From: Adiantum capillus-veneris | Taxonomy: Eukaryota; Streptophyta; Polypodiopsida; Polypodiales; Pteridaceae | Reading direction: 5' to 3' | DNA length: 60,000 nt | NCBI GenBank assembly: GCA_014529385.2 | Contig: CM043961.1 | Coordinates: 13,249,978-13,309,977, forward strand | Part shown: piece by piece, positions 32,212 through 43,550 of the stretch | Position numbering within the stretch: the first letter of the stretch is position 1 | Layout: the number at the start of each line of letters is the position of its first letter | Notes under the pieces: model-generated | Seen by the model: only the letters and a program-made list of their open reading frames with translations | Database searches by the model: none | Told to the model about the DNA's origin: nothing | Program-made: the position numbers and the translations under genes

Positions 32212-32967
32212 ATACAGTTGGACACCAGGAGGACATGGGTAGAGCCGATGCAGGAGTTGGGCACGAAGATGGCTTTCTACAAAGAGCACCTTCTCCAACT
32301 TTCAGGAGATGGGTTTGTGACTCGTCCGAGCTACATGGAAACTCATTTGTCTCATGGTCTGCGATGTGCTATTGGTCAGATGCGCACATCCTCACACCAG
32401 CTGGAGACTGAGACGGGTAGATTCAGAGGGATACCGCCGGAGTCTAGGATATGTCAACTATGCGGTAGGGAGCCAGAGACAGAGCTACACTACATATGCC
32501 ACTGCACTATGTATTATGAGATACGAGGGCGCTTCCATTGCTTATTCAGGGAGGGTTTTGGACCCCTAGATAGAGTCATGAGGTATCAGGATCACAAACT
32601 TCTTTGGATCGAGGGAGCCAAGAGAACAACCACCAGCACAGGTTTGTACCCGCATTCATACGAGAGGCACCTCATTGACAGGGCGACTGAGCTCGGGAGA
32701 TCGAGCGACCACGACCGAGACACAGGAGCACACTCCATCGATGGAGACTCCAACAGAGGATCAGAGGCATTCTAGCACGACACCCAGATTGTCATTGAGG
32801 GCCTATTCTACATTTTCACATTTCACATTTCACACTTCATTTTCAGTTTTCATTTTTACTTTCAGTACTTTTTGTACTTGTACTTCAGACATTGTTTTAG
32901 ATTCACCACTTTGTATCTGATGGTCTCATAGGTCATTTTGGCCTTTTGAAGACGTTAATATATCATT

Positions 32968-32971
<4 letters not shown>
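32211..32971 (+). mobile_element. 5'-truncated LINE copy, 3' end only
   Basis: It matches 50195-51040 of the longer LINE. The frame 32218-32775 is the C-terminal part of the LINE polyprotein, with the zinc-finger-like CQLCGREPETELHYICHC. It ends in the same 3' UTR words as the long copy, TTTTGAAGACGTTAATAT and CATTTCAT, and is followed at once by (CT)n. It begins directly after (CT)n, so it is embedded in CT on both sides. It is not a host gene. Confidence 0.87.

Positions 32972-33034
<63 letters not shown>
32972..33034. repeat. (CT)n at the 3' end of the truncated LINE
   Basis: About 63 bp of CT between the LINE 3' end and a SINE-like unit. Confidence 0.95.
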
Positions 33035-33037
<3 letters not shown>

Positions 33038-33106
33038 GGTCTTGAGTTCAACTCTCGTCGGATAGATCTTTGAGATTTCTTGGGATAGATTCCTACGACG
33101 TTAAAA
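33035..33106 (+). mobile_element. SINE-like unit, 5'-truncated, between CT and CTT tracts
   Basis: ACAGGTCTTGAGTTCAACTC is a B-box-like T-arm, followed by TCGGATAGATCTTTGAG and a tail ending GACGTTAAAATC. The same unit, longer at its 5' end, occurs at 59054-59170, again between (CT)n and (CTT)n-(CT)n. The D-arm half is missing here. Confidence 0.6.
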
Positions 33107-33145
33107 TCTTCTTCTTCTTCTTCTTCTTCTTCTTCTTCTTCTTCT

Positions 33146-33221
<76 letters not shown>
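33107..33221. repeat. (CTT)n followed by (CT)n
   Basis: About 43 bp of CTT repeats, then about 72 bp of CT, on the plus strand. The same order follows the related SINE-like unit at 59171-59260. Confidence 0.93.
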
Positions 33222-33224
<3 letters not shown>

Positions 33225-33381
33225 GTGCACAGGTGAGTGCCATCAGCAGCGCGCAGGTGAGTAGGTTCGTCCTCTCTCAGGTGAGCAGCGCGTAGGTGTG
33301 TGCCATTGGCAGCGCGCAGGTGAGTAGGTTCGTCCTCTCTCAGGTGAGCAGCGCGTAGGTGTGTGCCATTGGCAGCGCTCA

Positions 33382-33382
<1 letters not shown>
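33222..33382. repeat. 63-bp minisatellite between two (CT)n tracts
   Basis: The unit beginning AGCGCGCAGGTGAGTAGG occurs at 33248 and 33311, and a third partial copy starts near 33374. The block is GC-rich and flanked on both sides by CT tracts. The minus-strand frames through it (LREDEPTHLRAA repeats) are translations of the repeat. Confidence 0.85.

Positions 33383-33443
<61 letters not shown>
33383..33443. repeat. (CT)n upstream of the long LINE
   Basis: About 61 bp of CT ending where the long LINE 5' region begins. Confidence 0.93.
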
Positions 33444-33446
<3 letters not shown>

Positions 33447-33724
33447 GGCGCTGCCGCGCGCCACCCCGAAGGGCTGCCGAATTTGGGCGCCACCACAGCT
33501 GCAGACAGGCGCTGCCTTTGCCGAAGATTCCATAAGTAGCAGGGGTCGCCACATTTGTGGCTTGGGTTCGATGGATCCGCCTACCGAAGGGGAAGGGCCG
33601 GGTGTAGATAGCTACACCACCCCAAAAAAAAACAACAACTACATTTAAACGGAGAAACAGAGATACTGTACTATCACCAGGATCCTTATGAGTTGGGAAA
33701 ACCTCCGGGATACATGATGACCTA

Positions 33725-34703
33725 ATGATGGAGAAGGTCCAGGTGATGCTCAAATCAGAGCTAAACTATATGAGGGATGACATTAGGAAGGAAATGCACA
33801 CGAGCGCTGAGAGCTACAGGAACTCCATGTATGGAGACATGATGAGAGAACTAAGGAGAGAGATCTGGGGGATACAGAATGAGGAAATTCAGATCTTGAA
33901 AAAGGAAAGACGAAACCTAATCAAGGCCGAAGTAAATGTAACAGAATGCGTTATGCAAAAGAAACTCGATGAGGCAGTAGCAAGTTTTGAAGCATGGAAT
34001 ACAAATATGGAAAAGCACATGGGGAAAAAAGATGCAATAATCGAGGAGCTAAAAGGAGAACTTGCGGCTTGCAAATCTGCAACTGAGGAGAAGGGAGACG
34101 ACCAACCTTTGGTGCTAAAGGAGCTCGAGGACATGAAGGATCAGATGAAAGCTCTACGGGAAGGAGATGAAAAGAAATCGAAAACGGCATCTTCATGGGT
34201 GGAACGTCTTTTGAAGACACGAGAAAAGGTTGATGAAGCAGAGAAATGGATTGAAGATGTGAAGAAAGGGAAGGCCCAGATGCCCGAGACCACACCTACC
34301 TCCACCATTATTAATATGACCATTGAGGAAGAGCAGAAAAGGAAGAATCGGGCTCTACATGAATGTAGATGACGAAGTGAAGGAACTGCTACAACGCATG
34401 GGCATCATAGAGCCTACTCACACAAGTGCATGGAGAGTGGGCAAGAAAGGAATCGATGAGAAGGAAAACGTAAAGGATAGGGCACTTATTCTCCGCTTCC
34501 CGAATATAGAAATAAGGAAAGAATTTCTAAAGAAGAGGCCAACTCTTAAGAAAACCGGTATTTTCCTGGGAGATGACCTTACATTGGCACAAGTGGCACA
34601 CATGCAAGAGTTGATGCCAGAGATCAGGGCGGCAAGAGAAAAGGGGAAAATCGCCTTTTATAGAGGAGGGAAAGTAGTGGTTCTGGAAAAGCGCTCATCA
34701 TGA
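33725..34703 (+). pseudogene. LINE ORF1: coiled coil plus L1-type C-terminal domain, frameshifted
   Basis: Two frames overlap at 34323-34372. The first (33725-34372, 215 residues) is Lys/Glu-rich with long helical, coiled-coil-like stretches (ELEDMKDQMKALREGDEKK). The second (34323-34703) has an RNA-binding-like region (DRALILRFPNIEIRKEFL) and a tail (KKTGIFLGDDLT, AREKGKIAFYRGGKVVV) resembling the C-terminal domain of L1 ORF1 proteins. Such proteins bind LINE RNA. One frameshift near 34340-34370 splits what is probably a single ORF1. I see no CCHC knuckle or the DUF4283 layout usual for plant L1 ORF1. Confidence 0.65.
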
Positions 34704-34732
34704 CGGTGCGAGACCTATGGGGCGACGCTCCG

Positions 34733-35822
34733 AATAGCGGCGTGGAATTGTAATGGATCATATAGGCTAGATGTAGGTGCCTTTGAAGACAGCTTTAGGG
34801 ACAGAGACATAGTTTTCTACTCAGAGACACACTAGATACCGGGACAGCTTATGCCATATGTGAAGGGTTATTTATGGGAAACAGCTGGTCGACCAGACAA
34901 GAGATCTCTACGGGGTAGCCGGGGTTCAAGAGGAGTAGCAGTCTTATTTAAAGAGGAGCTGAAACCACTACTACAGATTATCAGGAAAGATGAGCAAGCA
35001 AGGTATATGTGGGTGAGAATGAGAGCCGAGACAGGTAAGATTTCTATATATTTCTATATGCTACTTCCCTCCAAGTACATCAGTCTACTCCTCACACCTA
35101 AAGGACAGTCCCCTTTCTCCATATTGAATAATGACATATGGGAGGTCTCTAGAGATGGAGACATCGTTCTCTTAGGAGACCTTAATGCCAGAACGGCCAA
35201 CTCTCAAGCAGTATTCTATGATACTTATGAGGAAATGCTCAGAGAAGTGGATTTATCACAGAGGGGGCTTACTAGAAACTCACAGGATAAAGAACACACT
35301 GAATATGGGAGACATCTCATGGAGATGGCAACTATACATGGTTTGGCCATACTTAATGGTCTAGAGAATTTCCCTTTATCTGGGGGATTCACATGCTTCC
35401 TGCACAGGCATGGGGCCAGTACGGTGGATTATGTCATGACTTCACGAAGCTTTATTTCTAGTATCGAGGACTTTAAGGTGGGACCTAGACCGGTTGGGAT
35501 TGCAGTGGATCATGCTCTCTTGACCTTATCAATCTCCTTCCAATACAATGCCTCTCAAGTACAAAGGAAGAAGACACACATAAGATATACTTTCACGCCA
35601 GAGACTGATTCAGTCTATGTGGAAAAGATCTATAATAGGATGTGGGCAGCCGAGCCAGTATATACTGTAGAGGAGATTACTTCTCAGTTAACAGAGATAC
35701 TACATGGAGCAGCACAAGAGGCATACCCACATACTCAACCTGATCAAAAGAGAGGATCTAGGAGCATGCCTCAAAACAGTTGGTATGACGAGGAATGCAC
35801 AGAGACGAGAACCCAGGTCTAG
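34733..35822 (+). pseudogene. LINE AP-type endonuclease region
   Basis: Motifs of apurinic-type endonucleases occur in order: AAWNCNGS near 34735, SETH near 34822, LLGDLNAR near 35170, VDYVMTS near 35430 and VDHALL near 35510. This enzyme nicks target DNA to start target-primed reverse transcription. An in-frame TAG after SETH (about 34833) breaks the frame; the rest is open to 35822. The reverse transcriptase follows after the 12.5-kb gypsy insertion. As the LINE ends lie in (CT)n, this domain would be the one recognising the target. Confidence 0.8.
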
Positions 35823-35964
35823 AAAGAGCTTACACTTGGGATCATCACATTTAAGCAGTCTCGGATTGCTCTTCGGCGTATAGTACCTCGCAAGAAAAGG
35901 GCATTTTTAGCCAAACTGGAGAAGGATTTATATCAACTCTTCTTGAGTCAGGACTCACATGAGG

Positions 35965-36531
35965 TGTAACAGACTTGGACACTCCAAGTCGAGAATCAAC
36001 CGCGACAGCACCAAATAACCACTTCAAAACAATTCACAGATCACAATAGATTTGCACAGGCCCGGCGGAGTTCCGTGCCTAGAGATATTGGCCCCAAAGA
36101 CTGGCACCCCTTTCGGTATTTCTTTTTATATTAATCAGATCACAGTACAAGAGTGTGGCTAGGGTTTCACTCTCAGACTCTGCGTCCAGATGCTCTGAGA
36201 AGTGAAGCCCTCACCACGTATTTAAAGGTACAAGGGATGCCCAAAAGCAGAGCCCCAAAAGCTTTCCAATTAAAAGCATAAGAGCTCAAAAGCTCTTCTC
36301 TCTCAAGCTCCTCTCTTTTTTTATTAACAAAAAAAGCACTTTCTTCCTTTCTCTTGTGTAGAGTAAAAAGCAAGATTCGCGTCGCTCATCATTATAAAAA
36401 TTAAAAATAAATAAATAAAAAATACTTTTTTAGCCTCCCGATTTCCGGAAATTAGGGTTTCTGGCAGAAATTAGGGTTTGCAGGAATTTTAGGGTTTCTG
36501 TTGTCCGTAGCCACGTCATCACTTTGTGACA
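35965..36531 (-). repeat. 3' LTR of family B (left end)
   Basis: About 567 bp from TGTAACAGAC to TTTGTGACA, matching 47937-48509 with scattered differences and small AT-rich indels near 36395-36425. It contains the TATA-plus-downstream promoter block at about 36085-36135 (minus strand). Confidence 0.93.
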
Positions 36532-37097
36532 TACCCCCCTCTTGAAAGCATTGTAATCGACCGCGATTACGTCTGCAAAACCGACAAAAGCCATAAACCG
36601 TCTTAGCAGACACTGACTGTTAGTACCTACGTACTAGGAACACACATCTAGCACATGTACAAAATCAACAGTCACATCACTAGACATCACATGACATTCA
36701 ACATTCATTCGGATCTTAGACCATGATTTATCGGCAATGTAGCTAGCAATCACATCTAGGTCCAATCGGCTCATCGATGTCCGATTGACTAACCCCTATT
36801 GCAACCATGTCTATTCGAGACAAGTAGACCAAAATGCTGCAGTCATTTCGTCTATCAGTTCCTGCACTCAAAACAAGTCAAGAACAAATCAGTATCATTA
36901 TCAGGAATTCCATTTCATAAAGTCATACAGCAGAATACTGTCAGCTCTCAATATCCCTGAAGCTCAAAGAGACATCAGTGACTCTAGTATCTAAATCAAG
37001 GCATTTGTTGACAAGGGAGCGGAGTGACTCCCCTCTTGTGCATCCCACTACACCAGATCTCCGACCAAGCTCAATTCTAGGTTCCGTTTGGAGTAGA
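36532..37097 (-). other. 3' untranslated part of family B
   Basis: Between the end of the chromodomain frame and the left LTR. CCCCCCTCTTG at 36534-36544, a polypurine run on the minus strand, lies beside the LTR as expected. No gene seen. Confidence 0.65.
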
Positions 37098-38803
37098 CTA
37101 TGCTAAACCAAAAGCATCGAGGTAAAGTTTCACGATCTGAGAAGTATCTGCTAGGTCCTCCTCCTCCATCCACTTCGCATAAAGTGCAGGATAATTCTTG
37201 AACTTAACCAAGAACCGCCTTCGAACTTTACCCTTATTCTTCGTATCCTTATGAGCCAAAATTTGTTCAGGAACAAGGATCTCCTCGTTTTCTTCCACTT
37301 CGGGTTGCTCATCAGGCACATCACCTTTAAAAGGTTTCAAGAGACTCACATGGAAAGCATTGTGAATCCTCCAAGTATCTGGCAGTTTCAATCGGAAGGA
37401 GACATCATTTATCTTTTCAGTAATCTGGCAAGGGCCATAGTATCGCATACTAAGCTTTGGAAAAGCCTCTCCTTTCCCTTTTTCTTTCGTAGGCGTGCCT
37501 TCTCAAAACGTAAGAGCACCCAATCATCCTCCTTCAATTTCATGTCGCGACGATGGCTATCCGCTACCTTTTTCTGCCGTTCTTGAGAACTCTGCAAAGT
37601 CTCCCGAACCTTGGCAAAAGCCGTATCCAGATCTCGCGTATATTCATCCGCTTCAAAGATCTATTCTTTCATGCTCAAGAAGGGTGGAACCTTCGCAGCA
37701 CCTTCAACAATCTCAAATGGCGCCTTCCCCGTCCAAGAGTGTATCGTGTTATTGTAGGCAAATTCCACCAAAGGTAAATATCTTTCCCATTGAGTCTTCT
37801 GATATGAGATATAAGACTTCAATAAATCTAGAACCACTGAATTGGCAATCTCGGATTGCCCGTCAGTCTGCGGGTGAAACGATGACGAGAACTGCAACCG
37901 CGTGCCAATGTTCTCCCAAATTGCCTTCCAAAACAAACTCGTAAATCTGGGGTCTCTGTCGGAGACAATCGTCTCAGGCATGCCATGTAATTTGAAGATT
38001 TGGGCCACAAACAATCTCGCTAAGTGATCCGGCTTGACTGTTTTCTTCACTGGAATGAGATGAGCATGTTTGCTAAATCTGTCAATAACAATCCAGATAC
38101 CATCGTGACTACCCTGTGTTCTCGGGAGATCAAAAATGAAATCCATTGCTATACTTTCCCAGGGACGGGTGGGTATGGGTAAAGGTTGTAACAATCCCTG
38201 TGCCTTATGCCTGTCAAACTTGACCTTCTCACATACCAAGCAACTGCGCACAAACTCTTCCACATCTTTCTTGAGTCTCGGCCAAAAGAAATATCTCTCT
38301 ACCCCTTTCATGGTGGTAGCAATGCCGCGGTGACCCGTAAAAGGTGGACACTGGCATTCAGTCATAAGCTTTTCGCTCAACGGCTGTGTAACGCACAACA
38401 TAGTCTTTTTCATCAAGTAGCCTTCCCGAAGGGAGTATCCAGCTACCGTCTCCCCATCCCGTATCCGTGTGAAAATATCTGCAAAATCTGTATCTGTGGC
38501 ATACTGATCGACCATATCCTCGAAGCTCCTAGAATGTATCGCAGAAATAGCCAGAATCAACGGTTTCCAAGACAAAGCATCTGCCACCACATTCTTCTAT
38601 CCCTGCCATGGACAATCTGGAAGTGGAACTGTGACAAGATGTTCGCCCACCGCATTTGCTTTTCCGAAAGCTGCTTCTCTGACAAGAAGTAGCGCAAACT
38701 TTGATGGTCTGTGAAGAAAGTAAAATCCGTTCCGAGTAGGTAATGCCGCCACTGAGTAAGAGCATGGATAACCGCCAAAAGCTCTTTCTCATAAATCTGT
38801 GCT
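37098..38803 (-). pseudogene. Family B pol, second part: RNase H end, integrase, chromodomain
   Basis: Directly after the nested LARD the minus strand resumes RNase H at AQIYEKELLAVIHAL, with TDHQSLRYF and an ADALS end. Integrase follows: H-H-C-C zinc site (GHRG, CLVCEK), core D-D-E (MDFIFDLP, VSDRDPR, HPQTDGQSE). The C-terminal frame 37448-37098 has HVSLLKPFKG and a chromodomain-like end (RRFLVKFKNYP, KWMEEEDL), which in chromoviruses guides integration to chromatin marks. Frame changes occur near 38550-38590, where RNase H passes to the integrase frame, and near 37661 and 37440. Confidence 0.87.
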
Positions 38804-38808
38804 GTCAT

Positions 38809-40287
38809 TGTCACAAACGGGAGTGCATAACAATATAAAATATACTCGGATAAATAGAATTTATCACTTAATATTGAAGCCAAAGGATATAGAGAGAAAT
38901 AAATAGAGAGAGAGAGAGTGAGAAGATCGACACAGTACTGGGGACCAGAAGATGGGCTGGTCCCCCCCCTTAAAGAGAATCCTTTATTAGGGAGAATCTT
39001 TTTACAAGCACAAGAACCGAAGAAAACCCCTCCGTTCTAAATCTCTGACTCGATGGTCGTTCCTTCCCGTAAGGGAAATCCGAGAGACGAGCTCTCAATC
39101 CTTTTTCCGTCTATACTCGGAGTCGAGACTCTACAGACAATTTCCGAATTCCGTTCCTGGAATTCCCAAGCGTAGGCCAATGCCTTTTCGCTTCTCCTTC
39201 GCGATGAAGTACCTGCAAACACACATGTAAACACGCGACAACAATTCGTATGACGAATCCACAATAGATACCTGTCGCTCTTGCGCGGGAAAAGCGACTT
39301 CCGTGCTTCGTAGTCTCGCGATCTCTTGCGTTATCTGGCGGCAGAGTCTTCTCTTGCTGACGTTGGTAACCTTCCTTCGGTGAGGGCATGTGGTGCTTTT
39401 CTAGCTCCTTCACCACGGCACGAATAGCTGCTCGCGGAGAGATGGCGGCCTTTTTTTTTTTTTTTTTTTCTGTTCTACCCGAAATAGGGAGAGAGAATTC
39501 GCTGGCTGGTTTTGTTGCTTTATTTTCTAAGTGGCTGCCCACTAATTAAGTGGACGGCCGGCATATTTTTAAAATTGGTCTGAACCTGCCCAAAAACTCA
39601 ATAAAACCTTATAAGTTAAAATCAATGCTTTCAGAGCACTTCCCAGGCGTCCCTGGATACAACCACATGCATGAATGCAATGCAAACATAGATTCCTCGC
39701 GGGAAAGCGTTTGCTCTTCCCGGAAAACTCGTTCAAATTTTCCGCTTTTTAAGAAAAGCTTCTCAGAACCCATCTTTATTCTTGTGCTTACGTCTTTACG
39801 CGTATTCCTCTTTCCAGTTCGGATTTCCTCTCGACTATGGATATCCCCTTTCCGATACACCCGTCACCCACCTTGTGACGCATCAGGAATACCCATCACC
39901 TAGTCCTTCCTACCGAACTTACGGTACAATCCCCTTCACGATGCTCTGTCACCCATCCTATGACGCATCAGAGATGTCCGTTCCCGGATGGTCGGATACT
40001 TCTTCCCGATGCTCCCTGTCACCCATCCGATGTGACGCATCAAAAGTACCCGTTCTTGGTGGCCTTACAGATATTCCCGTTCACAGTGCTCCCGTCATTA
40101 CTTTGAATGGCGCAATAGGAATACTCTGTACTCGGATGTCTCCAGTGGAAAAACCCTCTCACTTAAAATTCCAATAATTCATTTAGAATTAGTTTCTTGG
40201 TGTTCCAAGCGAGAAAACCCTCTCACTTATAAATCCAATAATTCATTTAGAATTATTTTTCTGTCAGATAAAGCCAATTTAGCAACA
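38809..40287 (-). repeat. 3' LTR of the LARD (left)
   Basis: About 1479 bp, matching 42958-44426 closely. It carries a short GA tract near 38908-38920, a T run near 39450-39469 that is longer than in the other LTR, and the TGACGCATCA array. The TATA box of the other LTR is changed here (TTTTCTAG near 39397). Confidence 0.93.
39876..40117 (-). promoter_or_regulatory. Spaced TGATGCGTCA-type motif array in the LARD LTR
   Basis: TGACGCATCA (minus strand TGATGCGTCA) at 39876, 39961 and 40033, and a decayed fourth copy TGGCGCAATA at 40108: spacing 85, 72 and 75 bp. The core TGACG is the classic plant bZIP (TGA/as-1) core. Each of the first three sits beside a GTCACCCA/CCCATC word. It lies upstream of the LTR TATA position. 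Confidence 0.6.
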
Positions 40288-42957
40288 TCCCTCTCACTTA
40301 TAAATAGTTGTCCTCAACTGTAGAGGTCCAACTGAACTGCCGGGGAGAAACCGGAAAGATTCCAAATCTTGCTCAAGGGTGAGTTGAGCTAGTTCTTTCT
40401 CAAAAGAGAACTTAAAAATTAAATTAAACAAAAATTCAAGAATTCAATAATTCAATACTTACCTTACCAGTTCATGTCCTTCCTTTAGTACCTCGAGGAT
40501 ATTCTTCACCAATCATCAAACTAACGAGCTATGTAAGAACTCATCATTCACGTCTTTCCAACAGATCGGAAGTTTTCCTTATCCAAGAATCTGTTAACTC
40601 AATTCCACCTTCTCAATTCCGAGAAGAATAAACCTCTAGAAATCAATCTAGGTCTATGTCCTTGCGCATAACCTTGCGCTATTAGTCCTGGGGATATTAA
40701 ACCTCTTGTGTCCTCCCACATAGGGAATGCCCAAGTCATAGAGCATTAAGCTCGATGTCTTTCTTTCACAATTTACGATCACCTTAAAGAAGGTTCTTGT
40801 TCCGGGCCGTCGCTCAACGTAGGCGGACGGTTCCAATCCGAAGATTCCTTGTGCATGGCGGCACTTCCTTCCAATCTTATTCTCCTGCGAGTTATTACCA
40901 CTAGCAGTGTTTTCCTTGACGTCCATTAACGTCTCTTCCTTGCAGAGGCCATCTTTGCAAGCATCAATGACGACTTGCAAAATCCATAGCATTTTCTGAA
41001 CGTACATTCAAACCCGGTTCACAATAGAGCGAACCCTCTTTGATTCTCAAGGATATTCTCCCATTTGTAATTCTTACCATTTTGAAACGGTTGGCAAATT
41101 ATATTCTTACAAACAGAATAGTTCGAATTTATTCCAGCAGCGTGTAAATGCTACTTGACCTGTTCATGGAGAAACATATACCGCAACCAAAAGTTGCTAC
41201 TGTAATGGTAAAGGCACATAGTGTACTCAATGATCAAAGACCATCGGAAAACCTCTTCTCCGTAGAGAAACTCAAATTCCTTCTACCAAACACATCTCAA
41301 ATAGAGATTCTCGTGTCGGAATATTCTTGCGCGCAAAAAGGCGCTCAAGAGAGTATAACAAACTCTCGTCCAGTTTCTGGGCATAGGTCTGCATCTTCGT
41401 GTGTTATCCATGTACTCAAAAGTGTACATAATTCTTAAGCTGTGTTAGAGTTTCGGTGAACCTGGGAAATTTCCTTTCCTTCGTAAGATTCTTAGAGCGA
41501 AGGAGCTCAACTTGACGCTCCCTTGGCTCGATCTTAGAGCAAAACCCGCTCATCAATAATTCTTGGATTCCTCGAGCACAGGCCGTATTCGTCACTTGTT
41601 CCTTCCCTCGTAAAGAGAGTATTCCTTCACTTGTGCAAAAAGCACTACCATGTCTTCCCTTACCGAGTAGGGGGTGTGGACTTAAAAAGTATTCAAGCTT
41701 AATGAAAGCTTTTCTTTGCTTGAAAGCTCAGAATGGTTTCTTCATAATTTCCTACCCGCAATAGCAGGTAATTTGTTGGAGAACTACCGGATACCAAATC
41801 AATCATGGACCTTCCGGATAGTTAAGCAAAGCAGTTCATCGTATAAAACAATGTTCTGACTCAACCTTACTCTCATAAACACTCGAGAGTGATTGTCCTG
41901 GTTAGACATAACCATATCTTGTGCAAGAGAGCAAACAAGCACAATGCATTTTATGATTTCCTCAAAGATGTAACTTTGATTGAAAACCTGCCCTCTCACT
42001 TAAAGTTCGAGGGTCTTCTATTCAAGAACTCAGGAGTTAGATTGAATTCCCTTACTCCAAACTTTCTATGTTCAATGATTCCCGTCCCACTACGGGGATT
42101 GGATTCTATGTACACTAAGGTGTACACTTTCATCTTTTATTGCTGACTCTACCATCTGTTGCAAAGTATTTTGCAGATGCGTCTACAAAATTCGGGCAAA
42201 AGTCCTTTGTTGAATTTCTTCATCTTTCCTTCCTCAAAGAGGATCAAGAGCGGAGCTACCTTGGCAAGAATGAACCACTACTTGCTTTGAGTCACTCGTG
42301 TTCCTATTGGGCAAACCGATCCCAATCATCTTTGATGCCTTCCTCAAAGCGTAGAGGAAAAAAATTTGTCCAAAAATTCAGCTTTGAATTGAATCCAAGT
42401 CTTGTTGTAAGTTCCTTGCAGAGTTTTGGTATACCACTAAGTACTTGCAATCCCCTTGAGGTGTTGAATCACATGCCTCATCTTCGACGCTTTTTCAGAA
42501 ATTGCCGTTTGCAAAGGCAACTTCAAACTTGTCGAATCAAAGCGGTAGCTTTCGAGGCTTCTTCCCTTCCGTCAAAAGTATCAAACTTGACTGGAAGTGT
42601 TCCTAGGTCTAGAGATCTTCTTCATATCCTTCCCGAAATGACAGTATTTCTTGGCTATGGTTATGGTTTAATGTTCATGGATATTTTCTGGATTCTGAAG
42701 GATCTTGAGCATTCCGCTCCTTGGATTCTTTAGGTTCTTGAGCATCATGCTCTTGTCGCCTTCTCAGAGAATCCCAAGTCTTGTGTCGACTTCTTGCAGA
42801 GACAAAAAAAAAAATTCCCCAACTCTGCGAGCTTTTCCTACAGGACTTAGGTTTCCGCCTGCTTACTTCTCTCTTGGCTTGTCATGGCTTCTTCCCGTAT
42901 CTTCCCAGAGTTGTCCTCCTTTACAGAGAAAGAGAGGAGACCATGCTCTGATACCAC
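40288..42957 (-). other. Interior of the LARD, no element proteins
   Basis: 2.67 kb. The longest minus frame (40654-41007, 117 residues) has no known domain; its end (YDLGIPYVGGHKRF) recurs in the related plus copy at about 55837, so the DNA is conserved, but one frame is intact only here. The plus-strand frame 42140-42733 is antisense to the element and unrecognised. The primer-binding site is at about 42942-42957. Confidence 0.7.
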
Positions 42958-43543
42958 TGTCACACACGGGAGCGCATAACAATATAAAATATACTAGGAT
43001 AAATAGAATTTATCACTTAATATTGAAGCCAAAGGATATGGAGAGAAATAAATAGAGAGAGAGAGTGAGAAGATCGACACAGTACTGGGGACCAGAAGAT
43101 GGGCTGGTCCCCCCCCTTAAAGAGAATCCTTTATTAGGGAGAATCTTTTTACAAGCACAAGAACCGGAGAAAACCCCTCCGTTCTAAATATCTGACTCGA
43201 TGGTCGTTCCTTCCCGTAAGGGAAATCCGAGAGACGAGCTCTCAATCCTTTTTCCGTCTGTACTCAGAGTCGAGACTCTACAGACAATTTCCGAATTCCG
43301 TTCCCGGAATTCCCAAGCGTAGGCCAATGCCTTCTCGCTTCTCCTTCGTGATGAAGTACCTGCAAACACACATGTAAACACGCGACAACAATTCGTATGG
43401 CGAATCCACAATAGATACTTGTCACTCTTGCGCGGGAAAAGCGACTTCCGTGTTTCGGAGTCTCGCGATCTCTTGCGTTATCTGACGGCAGAGTCTTCTC
43501 TTGCTGACGTTGGTAACCTCCCTTCGGTGAGGGCATGTGGTGC

Positions 43544-43550
43544 TTTTATA
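43544..43550 (-). promoter_or_regulatory. TATA box of the LARD 5' LTR
   Basis: The minus strand reads CTATAAAAGCACCACATGCC. The related plus copy has the same block at 57125-57131. In the 3' LTR of this LARD it is mutated, which would not matter for the 5' promoter. Confidence 0.65.

Larger units (their letters stand above)
33444..35964 (+). mobile_element. Long LINE, 5' part (5' UTR, ORF1, endonuclease)
   Basis: It contains a GC-rich leader (33444-33720), ORF1 and an AP-like endonuclease region. It stops at a gypsy insertion; the same LINE resumes at 48510 with the repeated TGAGG target site. The reunited copy is about 5 kb with (CT)n at both outer ends, so it is the most complete LINE in the window. 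Leader and ORF1 suggest near-full length, but the true 5' end cannot be proven from one copy. Confidence 0.85.

Noticed and set aside
32218-32775. 185-residue frame as a possible host zinc-finger gene
   Set aside because: It matches the C-terminal part of the long LINE at 50195-50878 and ends in the LINE 3' UTR.
32968-33753. Frames made of Arg-Glu or Ser-Leu repeats
   Set aside because: Translations of (CT)n, (CTT)n and the minisatellite; not genes.
42140-42733. 197-residue plus-strand frame in the LARD interior
   Set aside because: Antisense to the element, no recognisable domain, Ser/Leu/Phe-rich as expected from the reverse of a purine-rich transcript.
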